64,000 bases of DNA from Nocardioidaceae bacterium (lineage in GTDB: Bacteria > Actinomycetota > Actinomycetes > Propionibacteriales > Nocardioidaceae). Of the stretch, positions 36,726-44,915 are shown one piece after another. The DNA lies in the NCBI GenBank assembly GCA_017744365.1, contig JAGIBL010000002.1, forward strand, positions 186,001 to 250,000, read 5' to 3'. Positions within the stretch are counted from its first letter, which is position 1; the number at the start of each line of letters is the position of its first letter. A program made the translations under genes and the position numbers. The notes beneath the pieces were generated by a model. That model had not been told where the DNA came from, did not search any database, and was given only the letters and a program-made list of their open reading frames with translations.

Positions 36726-37905
36726 GCTGCCGTTCACGCGCGCCGAGTACGCCGCCCGGCTGGACCGGGTCCGCGCCGAGATGGCCGCCCGCGGGGTGGA
36801 CACGCTGCTGGTCAGCGCGCCCGAGGGGATGTGCTACCTGCACGGCTACACGGCCCGCTGGTACCGCGCGCACTCCTCGACGCACTACCCGCCGCTCGCG
36901 GTCACGGTGGTGCGCGCCGGCGAGCCGGGACTGCTCCACCTGGACTTCGCGCGCGAGCGGGAGCTGCTCGCGGCCACCTCGCTCGTCGACGACGCGGCCT
37001 GCTACGAGCTGGCGCTCTACGACGGCGACGGCGCCGGCGCGATCGACCAGGTCGCCGCCACCCTGGCCGCGCGCGGCTGGCTCGCCGGGACCGTCGGGCT
37101 GGAGCTGGGGTCCTCGGTGCCGAACCGCGCGGTCAGCGAGCAGGTGCAGGCCGCCTTGGTCGCGCACGGCGCCACCTCGTTCGTCGACGCGACGGCCGTG
37201 CTGCGTGTCGTACGACGGGTGAAGTCGGCCGCCGAGATCGCCCTGCTGGAACGCGCCGCCACCGCGGCCGACGCCGGGCTGACCCGGCTCTGGAGCACCC
37301 TCGAGCCAGGCCGTACCGAGCTCGAGCTGTGGGCCGAGCTGGTCGGCGCGATGGTGGCCGCGGGCGGCGAGCCGGCGGCCAGCCACGAGCTGGTCACCCG
37401 CGGCGGGCTCGGCCTCGGGCACGCGCTGTCCGGACGGGCGCGGATCCGGCCCGGCGACACCGTGATCGCGGACCCGTGCGGGGTGGTGCACCGCTACCAC
37501 GCGAACACCTGCCGCACCTTCAGCGTCGGGCCGGGCGACGCGGGCGACGTACGGGAGCAGCGGATCGCGGGTGGGGCGGTCGCGGTGCTCTGCGAGGTCG
37601 CCACTGCCGGCACGCCGTACGGCGTCGTCAACCGCGCGCTCCAGGAGTACTACCGCGAGCACGGCGTGTGGCAGGACTGCCTGTGGGCCGGCGGCTACGA
37701 GCTCGGCCTGAGCCTGCCCCCGGACTGGGTCGGCGAGGACGGCTTCGACGTGGCCGCGCTCGACGACGAACGGCTGGTCGAGGCCGGCACCGTGACCAGC
37801 TTCCACAGCAACTTCCGGCTCCCGTACGTCGACACGGTGGTGTTCGGCGCGGACGGCACCCGGGCGCTCTCGACGCTGCCCCGCGAGCTGCTGGTGGCCG
37901 CATGA
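36712..37905 (+). CDS. M24 (pita-bread fold) protein without the usual metal ligands
   Basis: A 397-residue protein. The N-terminal creatinase-type domain (about 10-150) precedes a pita-bread domain (about 165-397). Metal aminopeptidases of M24 have Asp, Asp, His, Glu, Glu. Here the first Asp survives (Asp254 in VIADPCG), the second is Asn265 (HANTCRT), the His loop reads 'WAGGYELGLSLPPDW' and the Glu regions read 'TVTSFHSNFRLPYVDTVVFG'. A classical aminopeptidase is therefore unlikely. Creatinase and ectoine hydrolase show that this fold can hydrolyse C-N bonds without metal, but their catalytic residues are not obviously present either. It overlaps the ATPase gene and the DUF202 gene, so it probably acts on the imported compound. 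Confidence 0.8.
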
Positions 37906-38252
37906 GCGGGCGCACCGCTCCCGTCGGTGACGGTCCGGACTACCGGGCCTCGCTGGCCAACGAGCGCACCTACCTGGCCTGGATCCGCACCTCGCTGGCG
38001 ATGCTGGCGGGCGGGGTCGCGGTCGTCGAGCTGGTGCCACCGTTCGCGTTCACCGGCGCCCGCGAGCTGCTCGGCGGGGTGATGGCCTCGCTCTCGCTGA
38101 CCCTGGCCGCGTCCGCGCACCGGCGCTGGTCGGCGGTCGAGCGGGCGATGCGTCAGGGCGACGTGCTGCCGCACTCGCGGCTGCTGCCGCTGGTGGGTGT
38201 GGTGCTGTCCACGACAGCGGCCGTGGTGCTCGCCTTCATCCTCGTGGGCTGA
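37902..38252 (+). CDS. DUF202 (YidH family) small membrane protein
   Basis: A 116-residue protein with three hydrophobic segments. The N-terminal 'YRASLANERTYLAWIRTSLAMLAGGVAVVEL' is the clear DUF202 signature. The function is unknown. It overlaps the M24 gene by 4 nt (ATGA), and its 3' end overlaps the convergent CocE-type gene by 17 nt. Confidence 0.88.
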   Translation: MSGRTAPVGDGPDYRASLANERTYLAWIRTSLAMLAGGVAVVELVPPFAFTGARELLGGVMASLSLTLAASAHRRWSAVERAMRQGDVLPHSRLLPLVGVVLSTTAAVVLAFILVG

Positions 38253-39903
38253 CGCGCCTCACCGGCAGCAGCACCGCCGAGGGGTGCTCGGCGTCGTGGT
38301 GGATCGCCTGGTGCGCGGGCCGCAGCTCGGCGTCGTGGGCGAAGGCACGGCCGGTGTTGTGGTTGCGGTCGAAGTTCGGGAAGTCCGAGCTGGTGACGTC
38401 GACACGGATCCGCTCGCCCGGGCGGAACAGCACGCTGACCGGGCTGAGCTCGACCAGGTACCGCTGCGGGCTGTCGTCGGTGAGCGGCACCTCGGCGCCG
38501 TACCCGTGCCGGTAGCGCGCCCGCAGGATGCCCTCGGCCAGGTTCACCGCGACCCCGTGCTCGTCCACCCGGACCAGCCGGGCGACCCAGTCCGTGTCCG
38601 GCGCGTCGGTGCCGGCCCAGAGCACCACCCGGACCAGGCCGGCCACCTCGACGGGCTGGAGCAACGGGCCGGTCTGGTACACGAGCTTGTCGGGTCGGTG
38701 GTCGTTGCCGCGCTGGTCGAGCGGGGCGAGCTGCGCGTCCGCCCCCATCAGGCTCATCACCGGGTCCCGCGGGTCGAAGGTGTAGCGGTCGGGCTGCTCC
38801 TCGCCGGGTGCCTCCCAGGTCAGCCCGCCCTCGGCGCGCAGGTGCAGCCGCTCGGTGCTGGTGTCCGCCGGCGGCCAGGTCGCGAAGGACTGCCAGCGCT
38901 CCAGGCCGAGCGTGTAGACGCTCGCCGGTGGTGCGTCGGACGCGGGCGCGCCGCGCAGCAGCGGGTCGAAGAAGCCGGTGACGATGTCGACGAAGGAGCG
39001 GGCGGTGTCCGGTCCGGAGCCGAGCACGTCGTACCGCTCGCCGAAGCCGTCGGGGTCGTGGCTCCACGGGCCGACCACCAGCCGGTGCTGGTCGCGGGTC
39101 TCCTCCGGGCCGTGCTCGCGCATCAGCGTGAAGTGGTCGACGCCGCGCACGAACCGGTCCCACCAGCCGGTGACCACGCAGGTCGGCACCTGCACCCGCG
39201 GGTGGATCTCGTCGAAGGCCCACAGCTCGCGGTCGATCTCGTCGTAGTAGTCGGCGAGCATCCGGGTGATCCCGGCGAAGACCTGCTCGGGCACGTCGGC
39301 CAGCGGGTGGAACCAGAGCCACTTGCCGCGCTCCATGCCCACCCAGTCGGTGTGCGCGTCCTCGGCGGTCAGCGGCCCGTCGGTGCGGCCGGCCCGGCGG
39401 CGCGCGTCGGCGGCCTCCAGGTAGCACCACTCCAGCCGGCGGCCGAGGTCGAGGATGCCGCGGGTCACGTCGAGCAGGCCGACGGTGATGCCGGCCGCGA
39501 CGATGCCGCGCAGGCTCGGCGGCTGCTCCCCCGCGAGCCGCCACGCGGCCCAGGCGTCGTACGAGTGCCCCCAGACGCCGACGGTGCCGTTCGCGTCCGG
39601 CAGCGCGGCCGCCCACTCCACGCTGTCGTAGCCGTCCTCGGCCTCGATCCGCTGCGCCGCCGCGGCGAAGGCCCACACCCACTGGCCGTCCGAGGCGTGC
39701 CGGCCGCGGATGTCCTGGACCACGACGAGGTAGCCGCGATCGGCCAGCGCCTCGGCCAGGTGCGCCCAGGACTCCTTCGCGTACGGCGTCCGCCGCAGCA
39801 GCACCGGGAACGGCCCCTCCCCCTCGGGTCGGTAGACGTCCGCGCGCAGCAGGGTGCCGTCGCGCATCGCGCCGGCGACGTCGTAGGAGACCTTGATGCT
39901 CAC
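38236..39903 (-). CDS. CocE/NonD family hydrolase (X-Pro dipeptidyl-peptidase S15 type)
   Basis: A 555-residue serine hydrolase. 'MRDGTLLRADVYRPEGEGPFPVLLRRTPYAK' is the family opening, followed by 'VVVQDIRGRHASDG'. The nucleophile is Ser in 'GVWGHSYDAWAAW', the Asp is in 'VTGWWDRFVRG' and the His in 'LVVGPWSHDPDGF'. A C-terminal jelly-roll domain ('LVYQTGPLLQPVEVAGLVRVVLWAGTDAPDTDWVARLVRV') follows. It cleaves esters, amides or X-Pro peptides. The GTG start overlaps the stop of the ComA-like gene (GTGA), so the two form an operon. Confidence 0.92.
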   Translation of the reverse strand: MSIKVSYDVAGAMRDGTLLRADVYRPEGEGPFPVLLRRTPYAKESWAHLAEALADRGYLVVVQDIRGRHASDGQWVWAFAAAAQRIEAEDGYDSVEWAAALPDANGTVGVWGHSYDAWAAWRLAGEQPPSLRGIVAAGITVGLLDVTRGILDLGRRLEWCYLEAADARRRAGRTDGPLTAEDAHTDWVGMERGKWLWFHPLADVPEQVFAGITRMLADYYDEIDRELWAFDEIHPRVQVPTCVVTGWWDRFVRGVDHFTLMREHGPEETRDQHRLVVGPWSHDPDGFGERYDVLGSGPDTARSFVDIVTGFFDPLLRGAPASDAPPASVYTLGLERWQSFATWPPADTSTERLHLRAEGGLTWEAPGEEQPDRYTFDPRDPVMSLMGADAQLAPLDQRGNDHRPDKLVYQTGPLLQPVEVAGLVRVVLWAGTDAPDTDWVARLVRVDEHGVAVNLAEGILRARYRHGYGAEVPLTDDSPQRYLVELSPVSVLFRPGERIRVDVTSSDFPNFDRNHNTGRAFAHDAELRPAHQAIHHDAEHPSAVLLPVRRVSPRG

Positions 39904-40700
39904 GCGTCCACCTCCGCGGGCGTCGCCAGCGCCGGGCCGACGCCGCGCCGTCGCGCCTCCAGGAACAGCACGTCCTCGGGCACCACGTTGGCCAGGCTGA
40001 CCTCGGGCCCGAACTCGGCGAGCAGGAAGGCGGTCATCGCGTGCACGTGGTGCAGGCTCACCCCGGGGATCCACGGGCCGGGCAGCTCGAAGACCACGTC
40101 CTCGAGGTCCAGGCCGGCGGCGATCGCGTCCACCACGTCGGTGCGCACGACGCCGTCCTCGAGCAGCTCGGCGCCCTCGACGAGCACCTTCCAGCAGCCC
40201 AGGTCGCGCAGGCTGCGGGCGTCGTCGAGCAGCCCCGCCGCGGTCGAGTGCACGCTCTTGCTGCCCACCTCGCCGAGCACGACCAGGTCGCGGGACAGCG
40301 CGTCGCGGACCAGCCGCTCGCGGACGCCCTCGCCGAGGCGCTCGGCGTTCTCGGAGACCTCGACGACGCGGAAGCCCGCGGCCACGGTCGCGTCCAGGTA
40401 GGCCTCCTCGCGACCGTGCAGGTGCGCGTACTCCAGGTACATGCCGCCCGGGAAGCACTCGACCCCGGCGTCCCGGTAGGCCGTGACCTTCTCCTCCAGC
40501 ACGCCGTCCGGGAGCAGGCCGGCGATCCCGACCGCGACCTTGGCCAGGTCGAGGGCGTGCCCGTGCACGCGCAGCTGGTCGCGCTGCAGGTCGAGCGGGG
40601 TGCCGAACTCGACGGTGACGGTCAGCCCGGAGGTGCGGGGCTTCGCGGCACGCGGGCGCAGCGGCAGGGCGGCGTAGCCAGGACGGTCGGCAGGGGTCAT
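39900..40700 (-). CDS. Phosphosulfolactate synthase (ComA)-like TIM-barrel protein
   Basis: A 266-residue protein. The run 'LPDGVLEEKVTAYRDAGVECFPGGMYLEYAHLHG' then 'FRVVEVSENAERLG', 'VVLGEVGSKSV', 'CWKVLVEGAELLEDGVVR' and 'EFGPEVSLANVVPEDVLFLEARRRGVG' follows the ComA family segment by segment. ComA adds sulfite to phosphoenolpyruvate. The usual KFGWGT start is KVAVGIA here and SDGT is SENA, so the substrate may differ. The ATG at 40700 is preferred; 40736 is possible. It is the first gene of the operon with the CocE-type hydrolase, and divergent genes are absent. Confidence 0.75.
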   Translation of the reverse strand: MTPADRPGYAALPLRPRAAKPRTSGLTVTVEFGTPLDLQRDQLRVHGHALDLAKVAVGIAGLLPDGVLEEKVTAYRDAGVECFPGGMYLEYAHLHGREEAYLDATVAAGFRVVEVSENAERLGEGVRERLVRDALSRDLVVLGEVGSKSVHSTAAGLLDDARSLRDLGCWKVLVEGAELLEDGVVRTDVVDAIAAGLDLEDVVFELPGPWIPGVSLHHVHAMTAFLLAEFGPEVSLANVVPEDVLFLEARRRGVGPALATPAEVDA

Positions 40701-40746
40701 GGCTCGATTCAAGGCGGTGCGCCGGACGGGGTCCAAGACCGGATCG

Positions 40747-40760
40747 CTATACGCCTATAG
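40747..40760. promoter_or_regulatory. Palindrome CTATA-CGCC-TATAG upstream of the ComA-like operon
   Basis: A perfect 5-4-5 inverted repeat overlapping the TAG stop of the LysR gene and lying 46 bp before the ComA-like ATG. The half-site CCTAT/ATAGG also occurs in CCATAGGC near 41694, upstream of the LysR gene. It may be a promoter element or a regulator site, and evidence is thin. Confidence 0.3.
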
Positions 40761-41648
40761 GGCGGTGCCGGTCTCGGGCTCGCCCGTGTGCGACTGGACC
40801 ACGAGGCTGGTGAAGGCCGCGGCGGCCGGCGCCGGGTCGGTCTCGGCGAGGGCCACGCCGACCCGGTGCACCAGCGGCGGCTCCAGGGGCACCAGGTGCG
40901 CGCCGCCCTTCGCCGCGTTCTGCGCGTGCGGCTCGATGAGCAGAGCGGCCCCGACACCGCTGAGCACCAGCTCGACCAGCGCGTGCGCGGACCGGGCCTC
41001 GACCCGGATCCCCTCGCCGGCACCGGCCTCGTCGATGATCCGCCGGGTGACGGTGCCGCTGGGCAGCGCGACCAGCGCGAGGCCCTTGAGCTCCTCGCGC
41101 GCCAGCGTGCCCGATCGCGGCCGGGTCGCCTTCGGCGGGAACGCGACGTAGAGCTGGTAGTCGAGCAGCGGCCAGGTGCGCAGCCCGGTGGTCGAGCCGG
41201 AGAGCTCCAGCAGCCCGACCTCGGAGGCACCGCTGCGGATCCGCTCGGCGGCCTCGCCGGAGTCGACCGCCTCGGTGATCTCCACGCTGACGCCGGGGAA
41301 CCGGCGGCTGAACGCGGCCACCAGCGCGACCGTCGGGTAGACCACCAGCGAGCGCGGCGCGGTCAGCTCCAGCCGGCCGGTCTCCAGCTGGGCCACGCCG
41401 TGCACCGCCTGCTCGGCGTCCTTCATCGCGCGCAGCGCCCGCCGCGCCGGGGTGATGAGCGCCTCGCCCGCGGGGGTGAGCTCGATGGAGCGGCTCAGCC
41501 GGCGGAACAGCGGGCTGCCCAGCTCCTGCTCGAGCGCCCGGATCGACTGCGAGAGCGACGGCTGCGCGATGTGCAGCGCCTCGCCCGCCTTGGTGAAGCT
41601 GCGGTGCTCTGCCACCGCCAGGAAGTACGACAGTCTCCGGGCGTCCAC
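40755..41648 (-). CDS. LysR family transcriptional regulator
   Basis: A 297-residue regulator with a GTG start. The N-terminal helix-turn-helix is typical: 'RRLSYFLAVAEHRSFTKAGEALHIAQPSLSQSIRALEQELGSPLFRRLSRSIELTPAGEAL'. The effector-binding domain spans about residues 90-290. It lies upstream of and in the same direction as the ComA-like/CocE genes (55 bp gap) and divergent from the TrxB-like cassette start at 41767. LysR proteins usually control a divergent neighbour, so the redox cassette is a likely target. Confidence 0.92.
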   Translation of the reverse strand: MDARRLSYFLAVAEHRSFTKAGEALHIAQPSLSQSIRALEQELGSPLFRRLSRSIELTPAGEALITPARRALRAMKDAEQAVHGVAQLETGRLELTAPRSLVVYPTVALVAAFSRRFPGVSVEITEAVDSGEAAERIRSGASEVGLLELSGSTTGLRTWPLLDYQLYVAFPPKATRPRSGTLAREELKGLALVALPSGTVTRRIIDEAGAGEGIRVEARSAHALVELVLSGVGAALLIEPHAQNAAKGGAHLVPLEPPLVHRVGVALAETDPAPAAAAFTSLVVQSHTGEPETGTAL

Positions 41649-41766
41649 GTCGCGAGTCTAGGTCCGGGCGCGGTCCCCGGGGTCACCTCGATCCATAGGC
41701 ATCGGCTACCCCGCCAGCGGGATCAGGTCTTGGACACGGCGAGGCCGCGAACCGTGGAATGAGGGG

Positions 41767-42711
41767 GTGCACGGAACTCACCTGACTCGGTACGACGCCG
41801 TGGTCGTCGGCAGCGGACCGGCGGGCTACACCGCCGCGGTCTACCTGGGCCGCGCCGGCCGCTCGGTCGTCCTCCTCGAAGGCGGCACCGCCCCCGGCGG
41901 CGCGCTGATGACCACCCCCGAGATCGAGAACTACCCGGGCTTCCCGGACGGCGCCGGCGGACCGGAGCTGATGGACTCGATCCGCCGCCAGGCACTGCGC
42001 TGCGGCGCCACGCTGGTGCCGGTGGACGCGGCATCGGTGGAGCTCACCGGGGCCGGCCACCGCGTCGTCGCCGCCGACGGCACCGCGTACGACGCCCGCG
42101 CACTCGTGCTCGCCACCGGGGCCGAGCACCGCCGTCTCGGCATCGACGGCGAGGACCGGCTCGCGGGGCGCGGCGTCAGCTGGTGCGGCACCTGCGACGG
42201 CCCGTTCTTCGCCGGCCGGGACGTGGTCGTGGTCGGCGGCGGCGACACCGCCGTCGAGGAGGCGTGCTTCCTGTCCCGGATCGCCGGGCAGGTGCACCTG
42301 GTGCACCGCTCCGCGCGGCTGCGGGCGAGCCGGGTGCTGCAGGACCGGCTGGCCACCCGCGCCAACGTGACCGTGCACCTGGACACCCGGGTGCGCGCGA
42401 TCGAAGGCACCGACCGGGTCACCGGGGTGCGGCTGGACCAGCGCTCGCTGCCCGTCGCCGGTGTCTTCGTCGCCATCGGGCACGACCCGCGCAGCGCGCT
42501 GGTCGCCGGTGCCGTCGAGACGACCGCCTCCGGTCACGTCGTGGTCGAGCACCCGTCCTCGCGCACGAACGTGCCCGGCGTCTTCGCCTGTGGTGACCTG
42601 GTCGACCCGACCTACCGGCAGGCGATCACGGCGGCCGGCAGCGGCTGCGTGGCCGCGCTCGACGCCGACGCCTACCTGGCCGCGCGCGACACCACCCGGG
42701 ACGCGGCATGA
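41767..42711 (+). CDS. trxB: Thioredoxin reductase-like FAD/NAD(P)H flavoprotein
   Basis: A 314-residue flavoprotein. The FAD motif is 'AVVVGSGPAGYTAAVYLGRAG', followed by 'PEIENYPGFP'. The redox-active pair is Cys140/Cys143 in WCGTCDGPFF (the usual form is CATCDG). The NADPH motif is 'VVVVGGGDTAVEEACFLSRIAG', and the C-terminal FAD segment is 'VPGVFACGDLVDPTYRQAITAAGSGCVAALDA'. It reduces a thioredoxin, very likely the one encoded next (ATGA overlap). The start is GTG. As a specialised cassette copy it may be separate from the housekeeping TrxB. Confidence 0.92.
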   Translation: MHGTHLTRYDAVVVGSGPAGYTAAVYLGRAGRSVVLLEGGTAPGGALMTTPEIENYPGFPDGAGGPELMDSIRRQALRCGATLVPVDAASVELTGAGHRVVAADGTAYDARALVLATGAEHRRLGIDGEDRLAGRGVSWCGTCDGPFFAGRDVVVVGGGDTAVEEACFLSRIAGQVHLVHRSARLRASRVLQDRLATRANVTVHLDTRVRAIEGTDRVTGVRLDQRSLPVAGVFVAIGHDPRSALVAGAVETTASGHVVVEHPSSRTNVPGVFACGDLVDPTYRQAITAAGSGCVAALDADAYLAARDTTRDAA

Positions 42712-43034
42712 ACCCGGTGACCAGCGACTCGTTCGACGACCAGGTCCGCCGGTCCGCACTCCCGGTGCTGGTCGACTTCTGGGCTCCGTGGTGCACCCGC
42801 TGCGCGGGGATGGAGCCGGCCGTGCGCGAGGTCGCGACGACCTTCGCCGGGCGCGGCAGCGTGGTGACCGTCGACGTCGAGGCCCATCCCGAGCTGGCCG
42901 CCGAGCACCTGGTGCTCTCGCTGCCCGCGGTCGCGTTCTACCGCGACGGTGCGGTGGTCCGCACCCTCGCCGGACCGCGGTCGGCCGAGGAGCTGGCCGC
43001 GGCGTTCGAGGAGGTGCTCGATGGCCAGCACTGA
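42708..43034 (+). CDS. Thioredoxin with unusual WCTRC active site
   Basis: A 108-residue thioredoxin. The fold signatures are 'PVLVDFWAPWCTRCAGMEP' (active-site Cys29 and Cys32) and the cis-Pro loop 'LSLPAVAFYRDG'. Housekeeping thioredoxins have WCGPC, and the Thr-Arg between the Cys here should shift redox potential or partner choice. It is coupled to the reductase upstream by ATGA and overlaps the next gene by 14 nt. It is probably the dedicated electron carrier of the cassette. Confidence 0.9.
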   Translation: MNPVTSDSFDDQVRRSALPVLVDFWAPWCTRCAGMEPAVREVATTFAGRGSVVTVDVEAHPELAAEHLVLSLPAVAFYRDGAVVRTLAGPRSAEELAAAFEEVLDGQH

Positions 43035-44088
43035 GATCGCCGGACCCGGGCCAGGAACCGAGCACGAGGTCGCCGACCTCTGGAGCGCGATCGAGTACTG
43101 CCACGAGCAGGGCTGGACCGACGGGCTGCCGGTGGTGCCGCCCGCGGAGGAGCTGGTCGCCGCCTTCACCGAGGAGGCCGGGTGGCAGCCCGACGACGTG
43201 CTCGCGGTCGAGCCGGTCCGCGGCCGGGAGATCACCGCCGAGAAGGTGGTTGCGTGCGCGGTGATGGCCGGCTGCCTGCCGTCGTACCTGCCGGTGGTGG
43301 GGGCCGCGCTGCGGGCGATGAGCACCCCGCAGTACCAGCTGCACGGCACCGTCACCAGCACCGGCGGCGCGGCGCCGCTCATCGTGGTCAACGGGCCGGT
43401 CCGGGACCGGATCGGGCTCAACTACCAGGGCAACCTGTTCGGGCCGGGCTGCCGCCCCAACGCCGCCATCGGGCGCGCGGTGCGGCTGGTCCTGCTCAAC
43501 TGCCTCGAGGCGGTGCCCTCGGTGCTGGACCGGTCGACGCAGGGGAACTTCGGCAAGTACAGCGGCTGCTTCGCCGAGTACGAGGAGGCCAGCCCCTGGG
43601 AGCCGTTCTCGGTGGCGCGCGGCTTCGAGCCCGGCACCAGCACGGTCACCGTCTTCGCCGGCGAGTCCGGCCACAACCTGCTCAGCCACGGCAGCCGCCG
43701 GCCCGAGCAGCTGCTGCTGCTGATCGCCGACGCGATGTCCGCGCTGGGCAGCCTCAGCGCCGGCGAGTCGCTGGTGGTGCTCGCCCCCGAGCACGCCGAG
43801 ATCCTGCGCGAGCAGCGCTGGTCGCGGGCGAAGGTGCAGGAGTTCCTCTACGACCACGCCCGCCGCGACCTGGCGACCGTGAAGCGGGCCGGCAAGCTCG
43901 AGGGCCAGTACGACATCGGCCCCGAGGACGAGCACACCTGGCTGCACCGCGGCGAGGGCCCGCAGGACATCCACCTGCTCGTCGGCGGCAGCGAGGCCGG
44001 CGGGCACTCGGCGTTCTTCCCGTCGTGGAGCCGCGTGCGCGGCAGCCTCGCGGTCACCGTCGCCGTCGAGGAAGGAGAAGGAGCATGA
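43021..44088 (+). CDS. Conserved protein of unknown function with 'DGLPVVPP' motif, partner of the UGSC family protein
   Basis: A 355-residue soluble protein. It begins with 'YCHEQGWTDGLPVVPPAEELVAAF', then 'ACAVMAGCLPSYLPVVGAALRAM', 'APLIVVNGPVRDRIGLNYQGNLFGPGCRPNAAIGRAVRL' and 'STQGNFGKYSGCFAEYEEASPWEPFSVARGF'. I recognise the pattern as a family often next to UGSC proteins, but I know no assigned reaction. Three Cys (in MAGC, GPGC and YSGC) look conserved in character. The position between thioredoxin and the UGSC protein suggests one subunit of a thiol-dependent redox enzyme. That function is inference. Confidence 0.75.
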   Translation: MASTEIAGPGPGTEHEVADLWSAIEYCHEQGWTDGLPVVPPAEELVAAFTEEAGWQPDDVLAVEPVRGREITAEKVVACAVMAGCLPSYLPVVGAALRAMSTPQYQLHGTVTSTGGAAPLIVVNGPVRDRIGLNYQGNLFGPGCRPNAAIGRAVRLVLLNCLEAVPSVLDRSTQGNFGKYSGCFAEYEEASPWEPFSVARGFEPGTSTVTVFAGESGHNLLSHGSRRPEQLLLLIADAMSALGSLSAGESLVVLAPEHAEILREQRWSRAKVQEFLYDHARRDLATVKRAGKLEGQYDIGPEDEHTWLHRGEGPQDIHLLVGGSEAGGHSAFFPSWSRVRGSLAVTVAVEEGEGA

Positions 44089-44915
44089 GCGCACCCGTGC
44101 GCCTGGTCAGCCCGCGGCTGCGAGCGACCGAGGAGGCGTTCACCGAGGCACCCCGGCCGGGCTCGCTGGACGGGATGAACGTGGTGCTGCTGGCCAACGG
44201 CAAGACCCACGGCGAGCTGCTGCTCGACGAGGTGGTCGCGGTGCTGGCCGAGAAGCACGCCCTCGGCGACGTACGACGCTGGACCAAGCCTCACCCGAGC
44301 GCCCCGCCGACGCCGGAACAGCTCGACGAGATCCGCGCCACCGGGGGCGTGGTGCTCTCCGCGATCGGCGACTGCGGCTCGTGCAGCTCGTGCTCGGTGG
44401 TCGACGGCATCCGCTTCGAGCGGCTCGGGATGCCGGCCGCCGTGCTCATCACCCAGCCGTTCGTGCCGACCGCCGCCGCGATCGCCGCGATGAACGGCGC
44501 CCCGTCCTTCGAGGTCGCGGTGATGCCGCACCCGGTGACCAGCAGGGCACCGGAGTCGCTGCGCGCCGAGGCCCGCCGCGCAGCCGCCAGGATGGAATCG
44601 ATCCTGCTGCACGGCCACCACGCCGCCACGGCGCCGGAGGCCGCGGTCGCCCTGGACGCCGGACTGGTCGACCGGGCGCTCGCCGACGTCCGCGCCGCCC
44701 TCGCCTCCGACGGGGTCGACCTGGTGCTGCGCTCGCTCGCCGAGGGCCGCCTCACCTTCGAGCTGGTCACCACCGACGCCTCCTGCGCGGACTGCGTGAT
44801 GCCGGCCGCGACCATCTCCGCGATGGTCACCTCGGTGCTCACCCGGGCCTCGGGCAGCCCCGTCCAGGTGCACGTCGAGGACGTCCGGCTCTCCCACGGG
44901 CACGTCACCGCATGA
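44085..44915 (+). CDS. UGSC family protein, cysteine form (CGSC)
   Basis: A 276-residue protein. The family is named for a Sec-Gly-Ser-Cys motif in selenoprotein members. Here the site reads GDCGSCSSC with Cys97, Cys100 and Cys103, and codon 97 (44373-44375) is TGC, not TGA. A second Cys pair occurs at 234/237 (ASCADC). The protein is soluble and also has 'VLLANGKTHGELLLDEV' near its start and 'AVLITQPFVPTAAAIAAMNG' mid-chain. The dedicated TrxB and thioredoxin upstream fit a thiol redox enzyme that is re-reduced by them. The reaction is unknown. It is coupled to both neighbours by ATGA overlaps. Confidence 0.8.
   Translation: MSAPVRLVSPRLRATEEAFTEAPRPGSLDGMNVVLLANGKTHGELLLDEVVAVLAEKHALGDVRRWTKPHPSAPPTPEQLDEIRATGGVVLSAIGDCGSCSSCSVVDGIRFERLGMPAAVLITQPFVPTAAAIAAMNGAPSFEVAVMPHPVTSRAPESLRAEARRAAARMESILLHGHHAATAPEAAVALDAGLVDRALADVRAALASDGVDLVLRSLAEGRLTFELVTTDASCADCVMPAATISAMVTSVLTRASGSPVQVHVEDVRLSHGHVTA

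Noticed and set aside
41683-44094. Long antisense open frame (803 residues) opposite the TrxB/Trx/DGLPVVPP genes
   Set aside because: Same GC artefact; the three sense genes have intact motifs and tight overlaps.
44373-44375. Selenocysteine TGA in the UGSC protein
   Set aside because: The codon is TGC, so no recoding is needed.
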